Assembly: GCA_009602735.1 (NCBI GenBank)
Contig: WELA01013853.1
Coordinates: 368,305 to 432,304 of the forward strand
Reading direction: 5' to 3'
DNA: 64,000 nt
From: Mesotaenium endlicherianum
Taxonomy: Eukaryota > Streptophyta > Zygnematophyceae > Zygnematales > Mesotaeniaceae
How positions within the stretch are numbered: the first letter of the stretch is position 1; every line of letters starts with the position of its first letter. Below the pieces are notes generated by a model. The model was not told the DNA's origin, made no database searches, and was given only the letters and a program-made list of their open reading frames with translations. Shown here piece by piece: positions 35,213-44,327 of this stretch. Both the position numbers and the translations under genes were made by a program.

Positions 35213-36653
35213 TCAGCCTGAAGGAAGTTCCAACTTGTAGGTCACTGGATTAACCTGCTTGAGTACCACAAAGGGACTTGTAAATCGTGCCCGCAGTTTC
35301 CTCTTGCCTGTGAATGGTAGATTCTTTGTTGACAGGAGTACATTGTCACCCACATGGTATGTCACTTCCCTCCTGTGCTTGTTGGCATACTTGACCTGTT
35401 CCTCTTGTGCCTTCCGAATACACGTCTTCGCCATATCCCAAGTCTTGGCCATCTGCTCCATAAAAGCTTGTGTAGTAGGAACCTGAGTCTCCTTGGCCTT
35501 CTCCAACAAGATGTTCCCTGGATGATATACTTCTCTCCCATAAACCATAGCGAATGGTGACTGCTTGGTGGATCCCTGCATGCTGTTGTTGTAGGCAAAC
35601 TCCAATCCTGGCAGCTTCTTGTCCCACTCTGAAGGGTCCTCCATAGTGAAACTCCTGAGCACCTCTTGCAGAGTTCTGTTGAGCCTCTCACTCTGCCCGT
35701 CTGTCTGAGGATCATAGAAAGTGCTCATACTCAGCTTGGTCCCCATCAAAGTAAACAATGACCGCCAAAAGATGCTAGTAAACCTTGGATCCCGATCCGA
35801 AACAATCACCTTCGGCAACCCATGTAGCCTAAAAATACGACCAAAGAATAGCCGTGCCACATCCGCTGCCGTACAAGTCTCCTTCATGGGAATGAAGTGT
35901 GCCATCTTGCTGAGTCTATTATACACAACCCAAACTGCATCGTGTCCTTCACCACTCACTGGTCAAGATGTGATAAAGTCGATAGTACTCTCGCTTCAAC
36001 ACGCTTGCCGTCTTCTCGCTTCCAAAGTGTCCAGCATATAAGCAATCATGATGCTCCGCAAGTAGTAAGTCTCTTAGCTCCTTGATGTCAGGTACCACCA
36101 CTCTCTTGGAATCACCATAATACCATACGCCATCCTTCTTCTGCATACTCGAGTTGGACTCAGCTGCTCCACCATCAGCAAACTGTGGGTCCTCCTCATA
36201 ACCTCTCCGAAGCTTCTCCTTGAAGTCCATACTCTCCTTGATGATTGAGACAGCTGCAAGGTCACACCTTCTGGATAAAGCATCTGCAGGGTTGATCTTC
36301 CCAGGTAAATACTCAATCTTGTGGTCGAACTGTTGCACAAACTCCATCCACCTTGCCTGTCTTGGTGTCAACGTTGGTTGCGTCATAAACTTCTCCAAGC
36401 TCTTGTGGTCTGTCTTGATGAACACCTTCCGGCCGTCCACATAAGATCGCCAAATCCTCAAAGCCTGGATAATAGCCAACATCTCCCGCTCGTGTGCTGC
36501 ATAGTTTTGCTCAGCAGGACTCAACTTTCTGCTCTCATATGCCACAAGCTGCAATCCTTTGCCCTGGTCTTGGAGAAGAATGGCTCCCACTGCAAAATTT
36601 GATGCATCCGTGATGATGGTGCAAGGAAGCTCTAGACTTGCAATTGCCAACAC
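35213..36653 (-). pseudogene. B3 RNase H and integrase
   Basis: Frame 36653-35949 holds RNase H ([18 protein letters not shown]) through to the start of the zinc finger (HHDCLYAGHFGSEKT), then is joined at about 35980 to the core with loss of the CxxC half. Frame 35959-35213 (248 codons) is open: HDAVWVVYNRLSKMAHFIPM, second Asp in VIVSDRDPRFTSIFWR, third acidic residue in QTDGQSERLNRTLQ, and the GPY/F-like end. Confidence 0.86.
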
Positions 36654-36661
36654 AGGTGCTC

Positions 36662-37274
36662 CTAAATCTTCTCAAAAGCTTGCTGCTCCTTGTCACCCCA
36701 TAGCCACTTCTCCTGCTTCTTCAACATGTCCGTGAGCGGTGCACACACCTTGGCAAATCCTTCAATGAAACGTCGATAATAATTTGCCATGCCGAGGAAA
36801 CTCCTGAGTTTATGAACATCAGCAGGTACCGGCCAATCTCTGACTGCTTGCACCTTCTTCTGCTCCACCTTGACTCCTTCAGCTCCCACTACATGTCCAA
36901 GAAACTCGACTTCATTGAGACAGAAGTCGCACTTGCTCATCTTCCCATACAGCTTTTGATCTCTCAAGACCTCCAACACCTTCCTCAGATGCCCCACATG
37001 CTCCTCCAAGGTCTTCGAATAGATCAGGATGTCGTCCAAAAATACCACCACAAACTGGTCCAAGTAGGGTCTGAAGATACTATTCATGAGTCCCATGAAT
37101 GTAGCAGGTGCATTAGTCAATCCAAAAGGCATGACCGTGAACTCGAACAAACCATAGCGAGTCCTGAAAGCAGTCTTCTGAACGTCTCCTTCCGCAATCC
37201 TACCTGGTGATAGCCACTCCTCAAATCGATCTTCGAGAAATACTTCGCCCCGACAAGCCTGTCAATCAACTCGT
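36662..37274 (-). pseudogene. B3 reverse transcriptase, C-terminal part
   Basis: After the F insertion the frame restarts with [20 protein letters not shown] and is shifted near 37203, where bases are missing relative to B1. Frame 37150-36662 then carries [27 protein letters not shown] and [16 protein letters not shown] 17-bp deletion near 36660 ends the frame. Confidence 0.85.
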
Positions 37275-37441
37275 TGTGACGTTTCTGCTTTTCGAGAGGA
37301 TCTTTCCTCGGTATTCAAGGAATATTTAATTCAAGTGGGAGGAAAATCTGTATGCTTGTGGAAAATGACGAATACTCGAAAGAGCGAAAGTGAAAACTAA
37401 CGTAGAATGTGTGCTTGTGAGAGTTGCACTCACAATGACTC

Positions 37442-37461
37442 TGCAGGTATTTATACCTGCA
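37442..37461 (-). promoter_or_regulatory. TATA box inside a perfect dyad (LTR F)
   Basis: TGCAGGTATTTATACCTGCA has 9-bp inverted arms and reads GTATAAATAC on the minus strand. The related LTR at 45615-45632 keeps the dyad with paired substitutions. Confidence 0.6.
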
Positions 37462-37715
37462 CAACATGAGGCACTAGAGTGCTTCGAGTCACCACCTAGG
37501 GCACTGGTTCATGTTCAACGAAAATGGTCGAAGGGACATGTCCCATTCGGCCGAATGCTCGAAACGCGCAGTTGGCCGTTTGGAGACTTTTCGACGGTTT
37601 CCGAAAAACCATTTCGCGCCAAACGGGCGTTTTCGCGTTCTCGCGACTTTCCGAAAAAGTCGCGATTGATCGCGGAGTCGCGTACACATGCTTTCGTCAT
37701 GAACCGGTAGTTTAA

Positions 37716-37790
37716 GAAGCTACTTTGGCCAATCGGTTAGGTGTGAACATTTCAAACGAAAGTCGCGGGTTCGAATCTGCTCGGATGCAA
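37716..37790 (+). other. tRNA-like sequence with A and B boxes inside LTR F
   Basis: TGGCCAATCGG (37726-37736) fits a tRNA A box and GGTTCGAATC (37768-37777) fits a B box, with 42 bp between their starts, the usual spacing. AGTCGCGGGTTCGAATC is nearly identical to common tRNA T-arm sequence. The acceptor and T stems do not pair well, so it is not a functional tRNA but could be a tRNA-derived relic or internal pol III promoter. Confidence 0.45.
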
Positions 37791-38215
37791 AGCGACTTTG
37801 CATATTTCGTTTCGTTTGACTTTACGACTGTTTGTTCGTATTAATGATACGACAGTTTCTTCGTATTACGACTAGTCGTAATCCAAAATCTGTGATTGTC
37901 CATTATTCGTAATAATGACAATCAAAATAATATAATCAAACAATGATTAATTAATTATTATCTCATAATTATTCAAAGTAACTTTATGAATAATTATGTC
38001 GTACTTTTGCGAAGTAGTCGAATTACGTTACGACGCTTTTTGCAACAGTATCTCGGTCGTTTCGCCAATCGACCGGGAATTAATCGGCACACGTGTGTGG
38101 CGAATAATTCAATGTGATGCAATCATTTATCAAATAACTTATGATAAATAGTATAACGTATTTTAGGTAATTGGGAAAACGTTCCAAATACGCCTAAAAA
38201 GCTCAAATCGTTACA

Positions 38216-39316
38216 CTCGTCCACTCGTGGAAGTGGGTAACTGTTCTTGATGGTGACCTTGTTGAGAGCTCGGTAGTCGACACTCATCCTCATAGTCCCA
38301 TCCTTCTTCTTCACAAATAAGACTGGCGCTGCAAATGGAGACTCGCTGGGTCGGATGAATTCGTTCTCCAACAACTCTGTCAGCTGCTTCTTCAACTCGT
38401 CCAACTCCGCAAATGATTGACGATAGGCGGGTCTCACTGGTGGCTTGCTCCCTAGTTCCAACTCAATTTTGTGCTCCATAGCTCTTTGTGGAGGTAATCC
38501 TGCAGGTAGCTCCTCAGGAATAACGCACTTGAACTCCTCCAACAGCGCCTTAATTTGGGCAGGCATCTCAGCAGGCTCCTTCTCTTGAGCAGTTGGGCTC
38601 TGCTCCTTCTGAGCAAGGGGATCAAACACCACTACTTGCTCCTCCGGCGATGTACATTCGCCCACGCTGTTAGGATTCACGCTTGCTCCATCTGATGACC
38701 TGGCCAGGGCCACCAAAACAAGGTACATCTCCTTCACCTGATTCGCCCTGCATAGCTTCTTAACTTGCAGGCTTGACAGAAGACAGTTACTTGTGGTCGT
38801 ATCTACCTCCACCTGTTTTGCTGTCTCCATTTGACCATCACGCCCTTGGAATTTCACTTGTCCTGTGCTCCAGTGCACTTGAGGGTTGGCTTTTCTTAGC
38901 CATGGTCGGCCCAATATCACCTCATGGTGACCTAAATCTGCCTGCTCCATAACTTCAGTACTCTGGTGCCCCGCTACTTCCACGTGAATAGCTTCCGTAG
39001 GTGCACCACACTTGAGTTCCTGCCCATTCGCCAAAATTGCCTCCTTAGGTTCATAATGCTTCTGCACAGGGATTCGCCACTGTTTCACCAGCTTCTTGTG
39101 CACAAAATTTGCTCTTGCGCCACTGTCGACCATACACTTTGCCTTGTTGCCGTCGACTACTCCTTCCAGGATGATAGGCTTGTCAATGTCTCGTCCTTTG
39201 CTTCTCGGCAGGCTCCTGGGGATAGTCTTCACGCCAGTAGACACCCCAGAACGACTTAGTGGCGTCCTCCCTTTTCCTGTTGTTGAGGTTGCTTCGCCTT
39301 CGCATGACAGTCTCAA
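38216..39316 (-). pseudogene. B3 protease and RT start
   Basis: Open frame from 39316 down to the F insertion: retropepsin motif [20 protein letters not shown], the second conserved region ([13 protein letters not shown]), and RT start ([40 protein letters not shown]). The reading frame runs on into F and stops at 38123. The zinc knuckle lies just upstream at about 39330-39365. Confidence 0.86.
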
Positions 39317-39369
39317 GCCATATGTCTAAGCTTGCCACAATTATAGCAGGGTCCTCTCGGCTTAAAATT

Positions 39370-40284
39370 CTATTCCCTGCGCTGGTTCTGAACAAGTCCC
39401 AACTCCATAGGTACTGGACCTTGAATACTCGTGCTTGGCGCTTGAGATCCAAAGTGTCGATATCCTCCAAAGTTGTGGCTGTCCCACTGCCTCTGACTAT
39501 ACTCCACAGCGTCGACCCTTGTTGCCAATGCCATCATTTCTCCAAGAATGGTAGGATCTTTGAGCGGCACTTCCTTGGCAACAGTTGGCTTGAGTCCCCT
39601 CTTGAACTTGTCCATCATCCCCGACTCGTGCATGGATGGACATTGAAGCACCAGCTTGTTGAAGCGCGAAACATACTCCTGAACGCTTCCTTGTTGACGA
39701 AGGTGCACCAATAGATCTCGAACAGTAGCCTCGGGTGCAATAGGTTGAAATTGCCTCTTCAAGCCTTCAAAGAGCTGATCAACAGTAGCAGGAACTCCAA
39801 ACAGCTGCTCTTCTCGTTCATACCAAGCTCTAGCACTCTTCTGCAGCAAAGTTATGACAAAGGCGACTTGCCTGTCGAGCGTGAGCGCAGAATACTCCAT
39901 AAACTTCTTCACTCCAAAAATCCATTGATGAACAGGCGGCGATCCACGCTCACCAGTATAAACTTCAGGCTTAAGCGCACGCACTCCTGATGCGGGTGGA
40001 ATAACTGGCTGCACCACTGGGTTAACATGAATTGGTGGCAAAACAGGTGCAGGTGCCGAATTCGTCGAAGCGGCGTTCCCCATAACAACTTGCACCATTT
40101 TCTCCACCTCCTGGCGCATATTTTGTTGAAACTGTGTGTAGACTTCTCCTCCAATTGCATTTTCCATCTGCCTCAACATCGCCTGCATCTCTTGTTGCTC
40201 CCTTGACAAAGGTGGTGCCGTCTGCTCCACGCGCTCAATATGCTCGACATGTTCGCCTCCTCCAGTTGCCGGCTGCGACTTCAT
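39370..40284 (-). CDS. B3 gag, intact 304 codons
   Basis: Gag capsid of the retrotransposon_gag type: an N-terminal Q-rich part (EQQEMQAMLRQMENAIGGEV), a Pro-rich linker, then the capsid helices (FVITLLQKSARAWYEREEQL, YVSRFNKLVLQCPSMHE, MDKFKRGLKPTVAKEV). It ends in TAG immediately before the zinc knuckle ([11 protein letters not shown]). The same stop occurs in B1, and B2 has a sense codon. It is the longest undamaged gag of the family here. Confidence 0.85.
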   Translation of the reverse strand: MKSQPATGGGEHVEHIERVEQTAPPLSREQQEMQAMLRQMENAIGGEVYTQFQQNMRQEVEKMVQVVMGNAASTNSAPAPVLPPIHVNPVVQPVIPPASGVRALKPEVYTGERGSPPVHQWIFGVKKFMEYSALTLDRQVAFVITLLQKSARAWYEREEQLFGVPATVDQLFEGLKRQFQPIAPEATVRDLLVHLRQQGSVQEYVSRFNKLVLQCPSMHESGMMDKFKRGLKPTVAKEVPLKDPTILGEMMALATRVDAVEYSQRQWDSHNFGGYRHFGSQAPSTSIQGPVPMELGLVQNQRRE

Positions 40285-40307
40285 AATATAATATGCAAAC
40301 TAGCCCA

Positions 40308-41063
40308 GCTCCGATACCAGATGAAAGGGGGAGAGAGCCCTATTGGAAGCGTAGTGACTCACGAGGAACAAAGCTAGTTGCAATCATACTCAAGAGTGCA
40401 GCGGCATATTGCTAAGAAAGCTTAGGAAAATAACTTGATATTTTGAGTGGCAAGAAACTGCTCACAAATGATGTAGAATAAAAGGTCTTGTCATTACAAA
40501 CCCGTAAAAATTTATAGAAGTGAATATTGATAAGAAACAAAGGAGTTATGCCTATTTATAATTTTCTGCCTGTGCTCCTCTCTAGGAGGAAGCTACGGAT
40601 TTCCCGAAGTGTTCGTCAAATTGTCCCTTCCATAATATTCGTGAGTAAGCCAGATCAGTCTAATCTGACGTGTCGGGCCAAATTGACGACCACATACATG
40701 CATCGACATTACTAGAATATTCTCTCTTAGACGCGCTAGGCTAAACCAAAACTTCTAGGTAAATCGACCTAGTCGGCACTCCGCGTCAGCCGAACTTACG
40801 TGAAGTTTCGAGTTCATTCTAACGGGCCAGATCGCTCGACGCTGTCGGTCAATCCGACGGTCGCGCTCACCGCAAATTAAGGACAGTCGTCAACCGACCT
40901 CAAAACTAATTAAACTTCAGAAATCCGTAACTCTCTCAATACTTGACCAAATTCGATGAACTTAATATCAAAATGACCACAAAAAAGCATTTCACACCAC
41001 TGTATAATCAAAACATACTTTCATAAAACTCAAAAATGCACTTCATAAACCTATGACCTTACA
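40308..41063 (-). repeat. 5' LTR and primer-binding site of B3
   Basis: LTR 40322-41063 (742 bp). PBS 40308-40319 reads TGGTATCGGAGC on the minus strand, two bases after the LTR. Confidence 0.88.
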
Positions 41064-41425
41064 ATGGGTGCGCCATAAGGTAATTTACTGGGGAAAGTAC
41101 AACCATTTTTCTCCAGCTCAGTAATCTGTATTTTCAACTCTTCGCTCTCCACATAAGACAAGCCATAAGTGCGTTGCCAAGGTGGCTGACTCCCAGGTAA
41201 TACATCAATCCTAAGATCCACTTCGCTCTTAAGGGGTAGTCCTGGAGGCATATTATAAACATCAATATACTGAGCAATAATTTTTGCAGCAGTAGGGGGC
41301 TCCGGAGGGCTTACCCTTTTCTCAACCACCTCTTCAGGTTTAGGAGGTACCTCTTTTAGCAGCAGACAGAACATTCTGTCTTCCTTCTGGTTCCAGCTTT
41401 TGACGAACTCCATTGCATTCAGCAA
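41064..41425 (-). pseudogene. E reverse transcriptase, N-terminal part
   Basis: Frame 41425-41051: linker, then YIDVYNMPPGLPLKSEVDL and ITELEKNGCTFPSKLPYGAP, where the sequence is cut by B3. It resumes at 34152 as ILFVKEKDG. Confidence 0.84.
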
Positions 41426-41578
41426 TTTGCATTCTCCTGGAAGCCTCTTCTTTTCCTTCCTTTGCCATCCATACAGGACAAGAGGAAGAGCGCTGGTGGG
41501 TGCCCAGTAGTCTGCCCATCACTGGTTCCTCTCACTTTCACTGTACCTCTGCTCCAACACACTTCAGCTTGATGTTTA

Positions 41579-42223
41579 TTAAGCCAGGACCTTCCTTAGC
41601 ACGAGATCATAAAAGCCAGTGTTGAGTACCTCAGATGTAAGCGTTTCAGTTAGGACTGCAATGTCAGAACCTAACTGGACCTCAATAGGCTTGGTTATAA
41701 CTCCTCCCGGGATACGTGAGGCATCTCCAAGGAGTATTTTTCTATTCCCTTCGGTGACAGTAGACAGCCTTAGCCGCTTAACTAAGTCCTTATGGATAAA
41801 AGTATGTGACGCCCCTCCGTCAACAAATGCCCTCACCTTTGTACCTGCAATTATGCAATACAGTAGAATGGGGGGGACTGACTTTTCCTGACTTTTGCAT
41901 TGTTCTCTTGAGTTTGCAAAGAAATGTTGGACATCAGGTGGAACAAGAGCATCCAGAGTGTGCACTCTCTGGATGTCTATATTGCTGATGGTCTCCTTTA
42001 TCTGTTTGTCAGGCATGGATAGTGAATCCAATTCAGCAGGACCCATAATACCTGCTACGAGGGCAGCTAGCGACGACTCACTATCTCTAGCATCCTCACA
42101 GTCAGTCGACTGGACTACTGACTGTTGCTGTCTTTTAAAGGCTGGTCCTTTCTCTCGACCTTTGGGAGGTGCTTGACTGGACATTGCTCTCTGAAGTGAC
42201 CTATCTGCTGGCAATGGAAGCAA
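41579..42223 (-). CDS. E protease region
   Basis: A 214-codon open frame with retropepsin motif RAFVDGGASHTFIHKDLV, in which Gly replaces the usual Ser/Thr after the catalytic Asp, and the second element GFYDLVLRKVLA. The zinc knuckle CFHCQQIGHFREQC lies just upstream in another frame (about 42188-42235). The frame is broken on both sides, so the polyprotein is not continuous. Confidence 0.75.
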   Translation of the reverse strand: MLPLPADRSLQRAMSSQAPPKGREKGPAFKRQQQSVVQSTDCEDARDSESSLAALVAGIMGPAELDSLSMPDKQIKETISNIDIQRVHTLDALVPPDVQHFFANSREQCKSQEKSVPPILLYCIIAGTKVRAFVDGGASHTFIHKDLVKRLRLSTVTEGNRKILLGDASRIPGGVITKPIEVQLGSDIAVLTETLTSEVLNTGFYDLVLRKVLA

Positions 42224-43459
42224 ACAGATTTTGCTGAGGCTGGTCTCGGCTTAGTCCTACCACCATCTCTTCCATAGCCGCCTCAAGAGAAACCACCTCT
42301 CCCTCTAGACTGCATAGCATTATACTCATACTCATATCCATCACCCTGATCATCCTCAGCCTGGTCTTCTTCAATTGCATTGTAGGACCCGTGGGGCTTT
42401 TTGACAACCTTAGACACCAAAGCATTACTCTGGCGCTTGTGATTGAACCGTTGCTGATTCCAGGCATCAGCATCCTGGATCAAGTCAGCCAGGATCTCAT
42501 ATTTCTTTTGAGCAAAATGACCTGATACTTCGGATTTCAAGCCATACCTGAAGTATGCTATCCTATACCGCTCTGGCAAGTGTGGCTGCTTCATCATGTT
42601 CTTCTGGACCTTTTGAGAAAACTCAGCAACTCAAGTGGTCTACTTCAGTGTCAAGGAGATCATTGCATAGATAGCTTTCTCCTGCTAATTGATGACATCA
42701 AACTTCTTATGCAGTGTCTTGACAAACTCTACCCAAGTAGGGTCATTGAGTTGCTGAGCCTTACGCTCTCCTTTCCAATACAGCCACCAGTCTGTTGCCC
42801 TACCTTTTAGTAGAGCACCAGTGTGCCTGACCTTCTCGTAATCCTGCATTTTTGGGTAGTTCTCCAGCCACTGCTAAACATCAGCGAGAAACTTAATCAA
42901 GTGATGCTTTTTGTTTCCCTCAAGATCATAGTTATGGGGAGGCTTTGGCTTAGGCTTAGGCTTACTAGGCCTCTGCCACCACCACCAGTGGTTTGAGAAC
43001 CCAGTTGGTCTCTGTCACGCAGCAATGCCATCATGATCTTTTTGTCCTCTTGTGGGGACTGATACATACTCGCCATTTGCGATTGCATCAGAACAGATAA
43101 GGCTCCCAGATCTACATTCTGAGGTGGTAGCCCAGCAAATGCAGCAGCAGCAACATTAGCTCTATTAGTATCAGCTTCGGCATTTTTGATTGCTGTCACT
43201 CCGGCTATGCCTGTTGCGCTCAGCTGTCTGCGAGTTTGAGGGAGAGGTATGACAGTAGGCACAGCAGAAGGTTGATTTCAAAAATTGGCCCTTTCTGCCA
43301 TCTGCTCTTCCGCATCCTTGCATCAGGGGCCCTCCTGTTCACTGTCTCCTCCACCTCTTTGGCTAAACGCTCATCCTCAGTCAAGCGGGCTGCCACTGCA
43401 GCAAGAGCTGCTGCCTGCTCAGCAGCTTCTGTAGCTCCTGCATCGTGCAACGTTTCCAA
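42188..43459 (-). pseudogene. E gag and nucleocapsid
   Basis: Pieces in different frames: an Ala-rich start (METLHDAGATEAAEQAAALA, 43459-43220), 43262-42897 (MPTVIPLPQTRRQLSATG), capsid helices 42597-42283 (RYRIAYFRYGLKSEVSGHF), an RGRGG stretch and a CCHC knuckle. It would form the particle shell; it is broken by several frameshifts and a stop near 42640. Confidence 0.78.
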
Positions 43460-43590
43460 GTAGGTACGGGGTCCAAAAACGCAACTTTCGTCCTGCCCTT
43501 CTACAATGTTATCATTGTCCTCACCCTCCGTTTCTCAATAGTACCTAGTTTGAGACCTAGTCCTTACCATACACGACTACTATGATAAGA

Positions 43591-43602
43591 GCTCCGATAC
43601 CA
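43591..43602 (-). other. Primer-binding site of E, with a nearby candidate splice donor
   Basis: TGGTATCGGAGC on the minus strand, one base after the 5' LTR. About 24 nt further on (43567-43562) lies GTAAGG, a good donor that could pair with the acceptor before the 3' ORF. Confidence 0.75.
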
Positions 43603-43603
43603 C

Positions 43604-44327
43604 TGAAATGAATTGACTTACAAATAAGCAATTAACAATTAACGAAGATCTTTATATTAGCGAGTAATCTTTATGGTATTTTCAGTTAACCTATATTAAG
43701 CACCAAAAGACAAATGCACTAGCAATCGACAATACTTGCAAGTCAAATGCAAGTAAACTCGCATCAATAATGCAATCAGTAAACTCATACATAAGCAAGG
43801 CTAGAAGACAATGCGTATCAATGGCTTCTTGCCTTAGATTCAGATATCTTTTAGTAAGTAGTACAAGAGAGTTGGCCTTGTTTTCGAACACCGAAGTTGA
43901 GACCAATACCTAGCATATGTACATGGAATGATTATACTGTTCAACGGCAAGTGCGATGGCACCGCCTACATAGGATTTAATCACGTTGGTAGGACCTCGG
44001 CTAACTAAATCCACAGCCATCTCCCATCATCTCAAATCGCCATCCACCTTAAGGGTGTCATCTGGTCACTCATCTAGCACACCACACTTAGCTGCATAGC
44101 TAGGCAGTTCGCTGGTGCCGAGTACGGCAGTCAGCTGAATGTCAAAGAATGTGTCAGCAAGCTGATCTAAGTTGACTTCAGCCTGCTGCTCTCGGCTGAG
44201 TCATTAAACTGATAATTATATAAAGTTCAGCATCAGATTGAATGTTGACTAAAGTTCCGCTGGCTGAACTTATTTAACTATTACATATAAACGAATATTA
44301 TATCTACCAATATATTGATTCATTACA
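43604..44327 (-). repeat. 5' LTR of E
   Basis: 724 bp. On the minus strand it starts TGTAATGAATCAATATATTGG and ends CATTTCA. It is paired with 28470-29188. Confidence 0.83.

Larger units (their letters stand above)
37275..38215 (-). repeat. Solo LTR F in B3
   Basis: A 941-bp unit with ends TGTGACG/CGTTACA (plus strand) and a perfect 5-bp duplication CTCGT (37270-37274 and 38216-38220). No primer-binding site or coding sequence. The orientation is inferred as minus from its TATA box (TATAAATA on the minus strand near 37450) and its match to 45615-45680. It contains a tRNA-like stretch at 37716-37790. Confidence 0.85.
34153..41063 (-). mobile_element. Chromovirus B3 nested in E, carrying solo LTR F
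   Basis: LTRs at 34153-34895 and 40322-41063, PBS at 40308-40319, perfect target duplication ATGGG (34148-34152 and 41064-41068) within the RT codons of E. The best preserved family B copy here: gag is intact and integrase mostly open. Damage: a solo LTR F in RT (37275-38215), a frameshift near 37203, about 17 bp lost near 36660, and about 0.15 kb lost near 35980 that removes the integrase zinc finger. Confidence 0.92.
28470..44327 (-). mobile_element. Chromodomain Ty3/gypsy element E with extra 3' ORF, hosting B3
   Basis: Minus-strand element with LTRs at 43604-44327 (5') and 28470-29188 (3'), primer-binding site at 43591-43602, gag, protease, RT, RNase H, integrase, chromodomain and then an additional long ORF before the 3' LTR. 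Without the nested B3 (34153-41063 plus its duplication) it is about 8.9 kb. RT has lost its catalytic region. The flanks ATATT and ATAAA do not form a clear duplication. Confidence 0.87.

Noticed and set aside
37489-37715. Several overlapping ORFs in LTR F on both strands
   Set aside because: The sequence is built from repeats of CGCGACTTTCCGAAAA-type words. It lies within an LTR and shows no domain.
37716-37790. A functional tRNA gene
   Set aside because: A and B boxes are present but the acceptor and T-arm stems do not pair and no clear anticodon arm forms.
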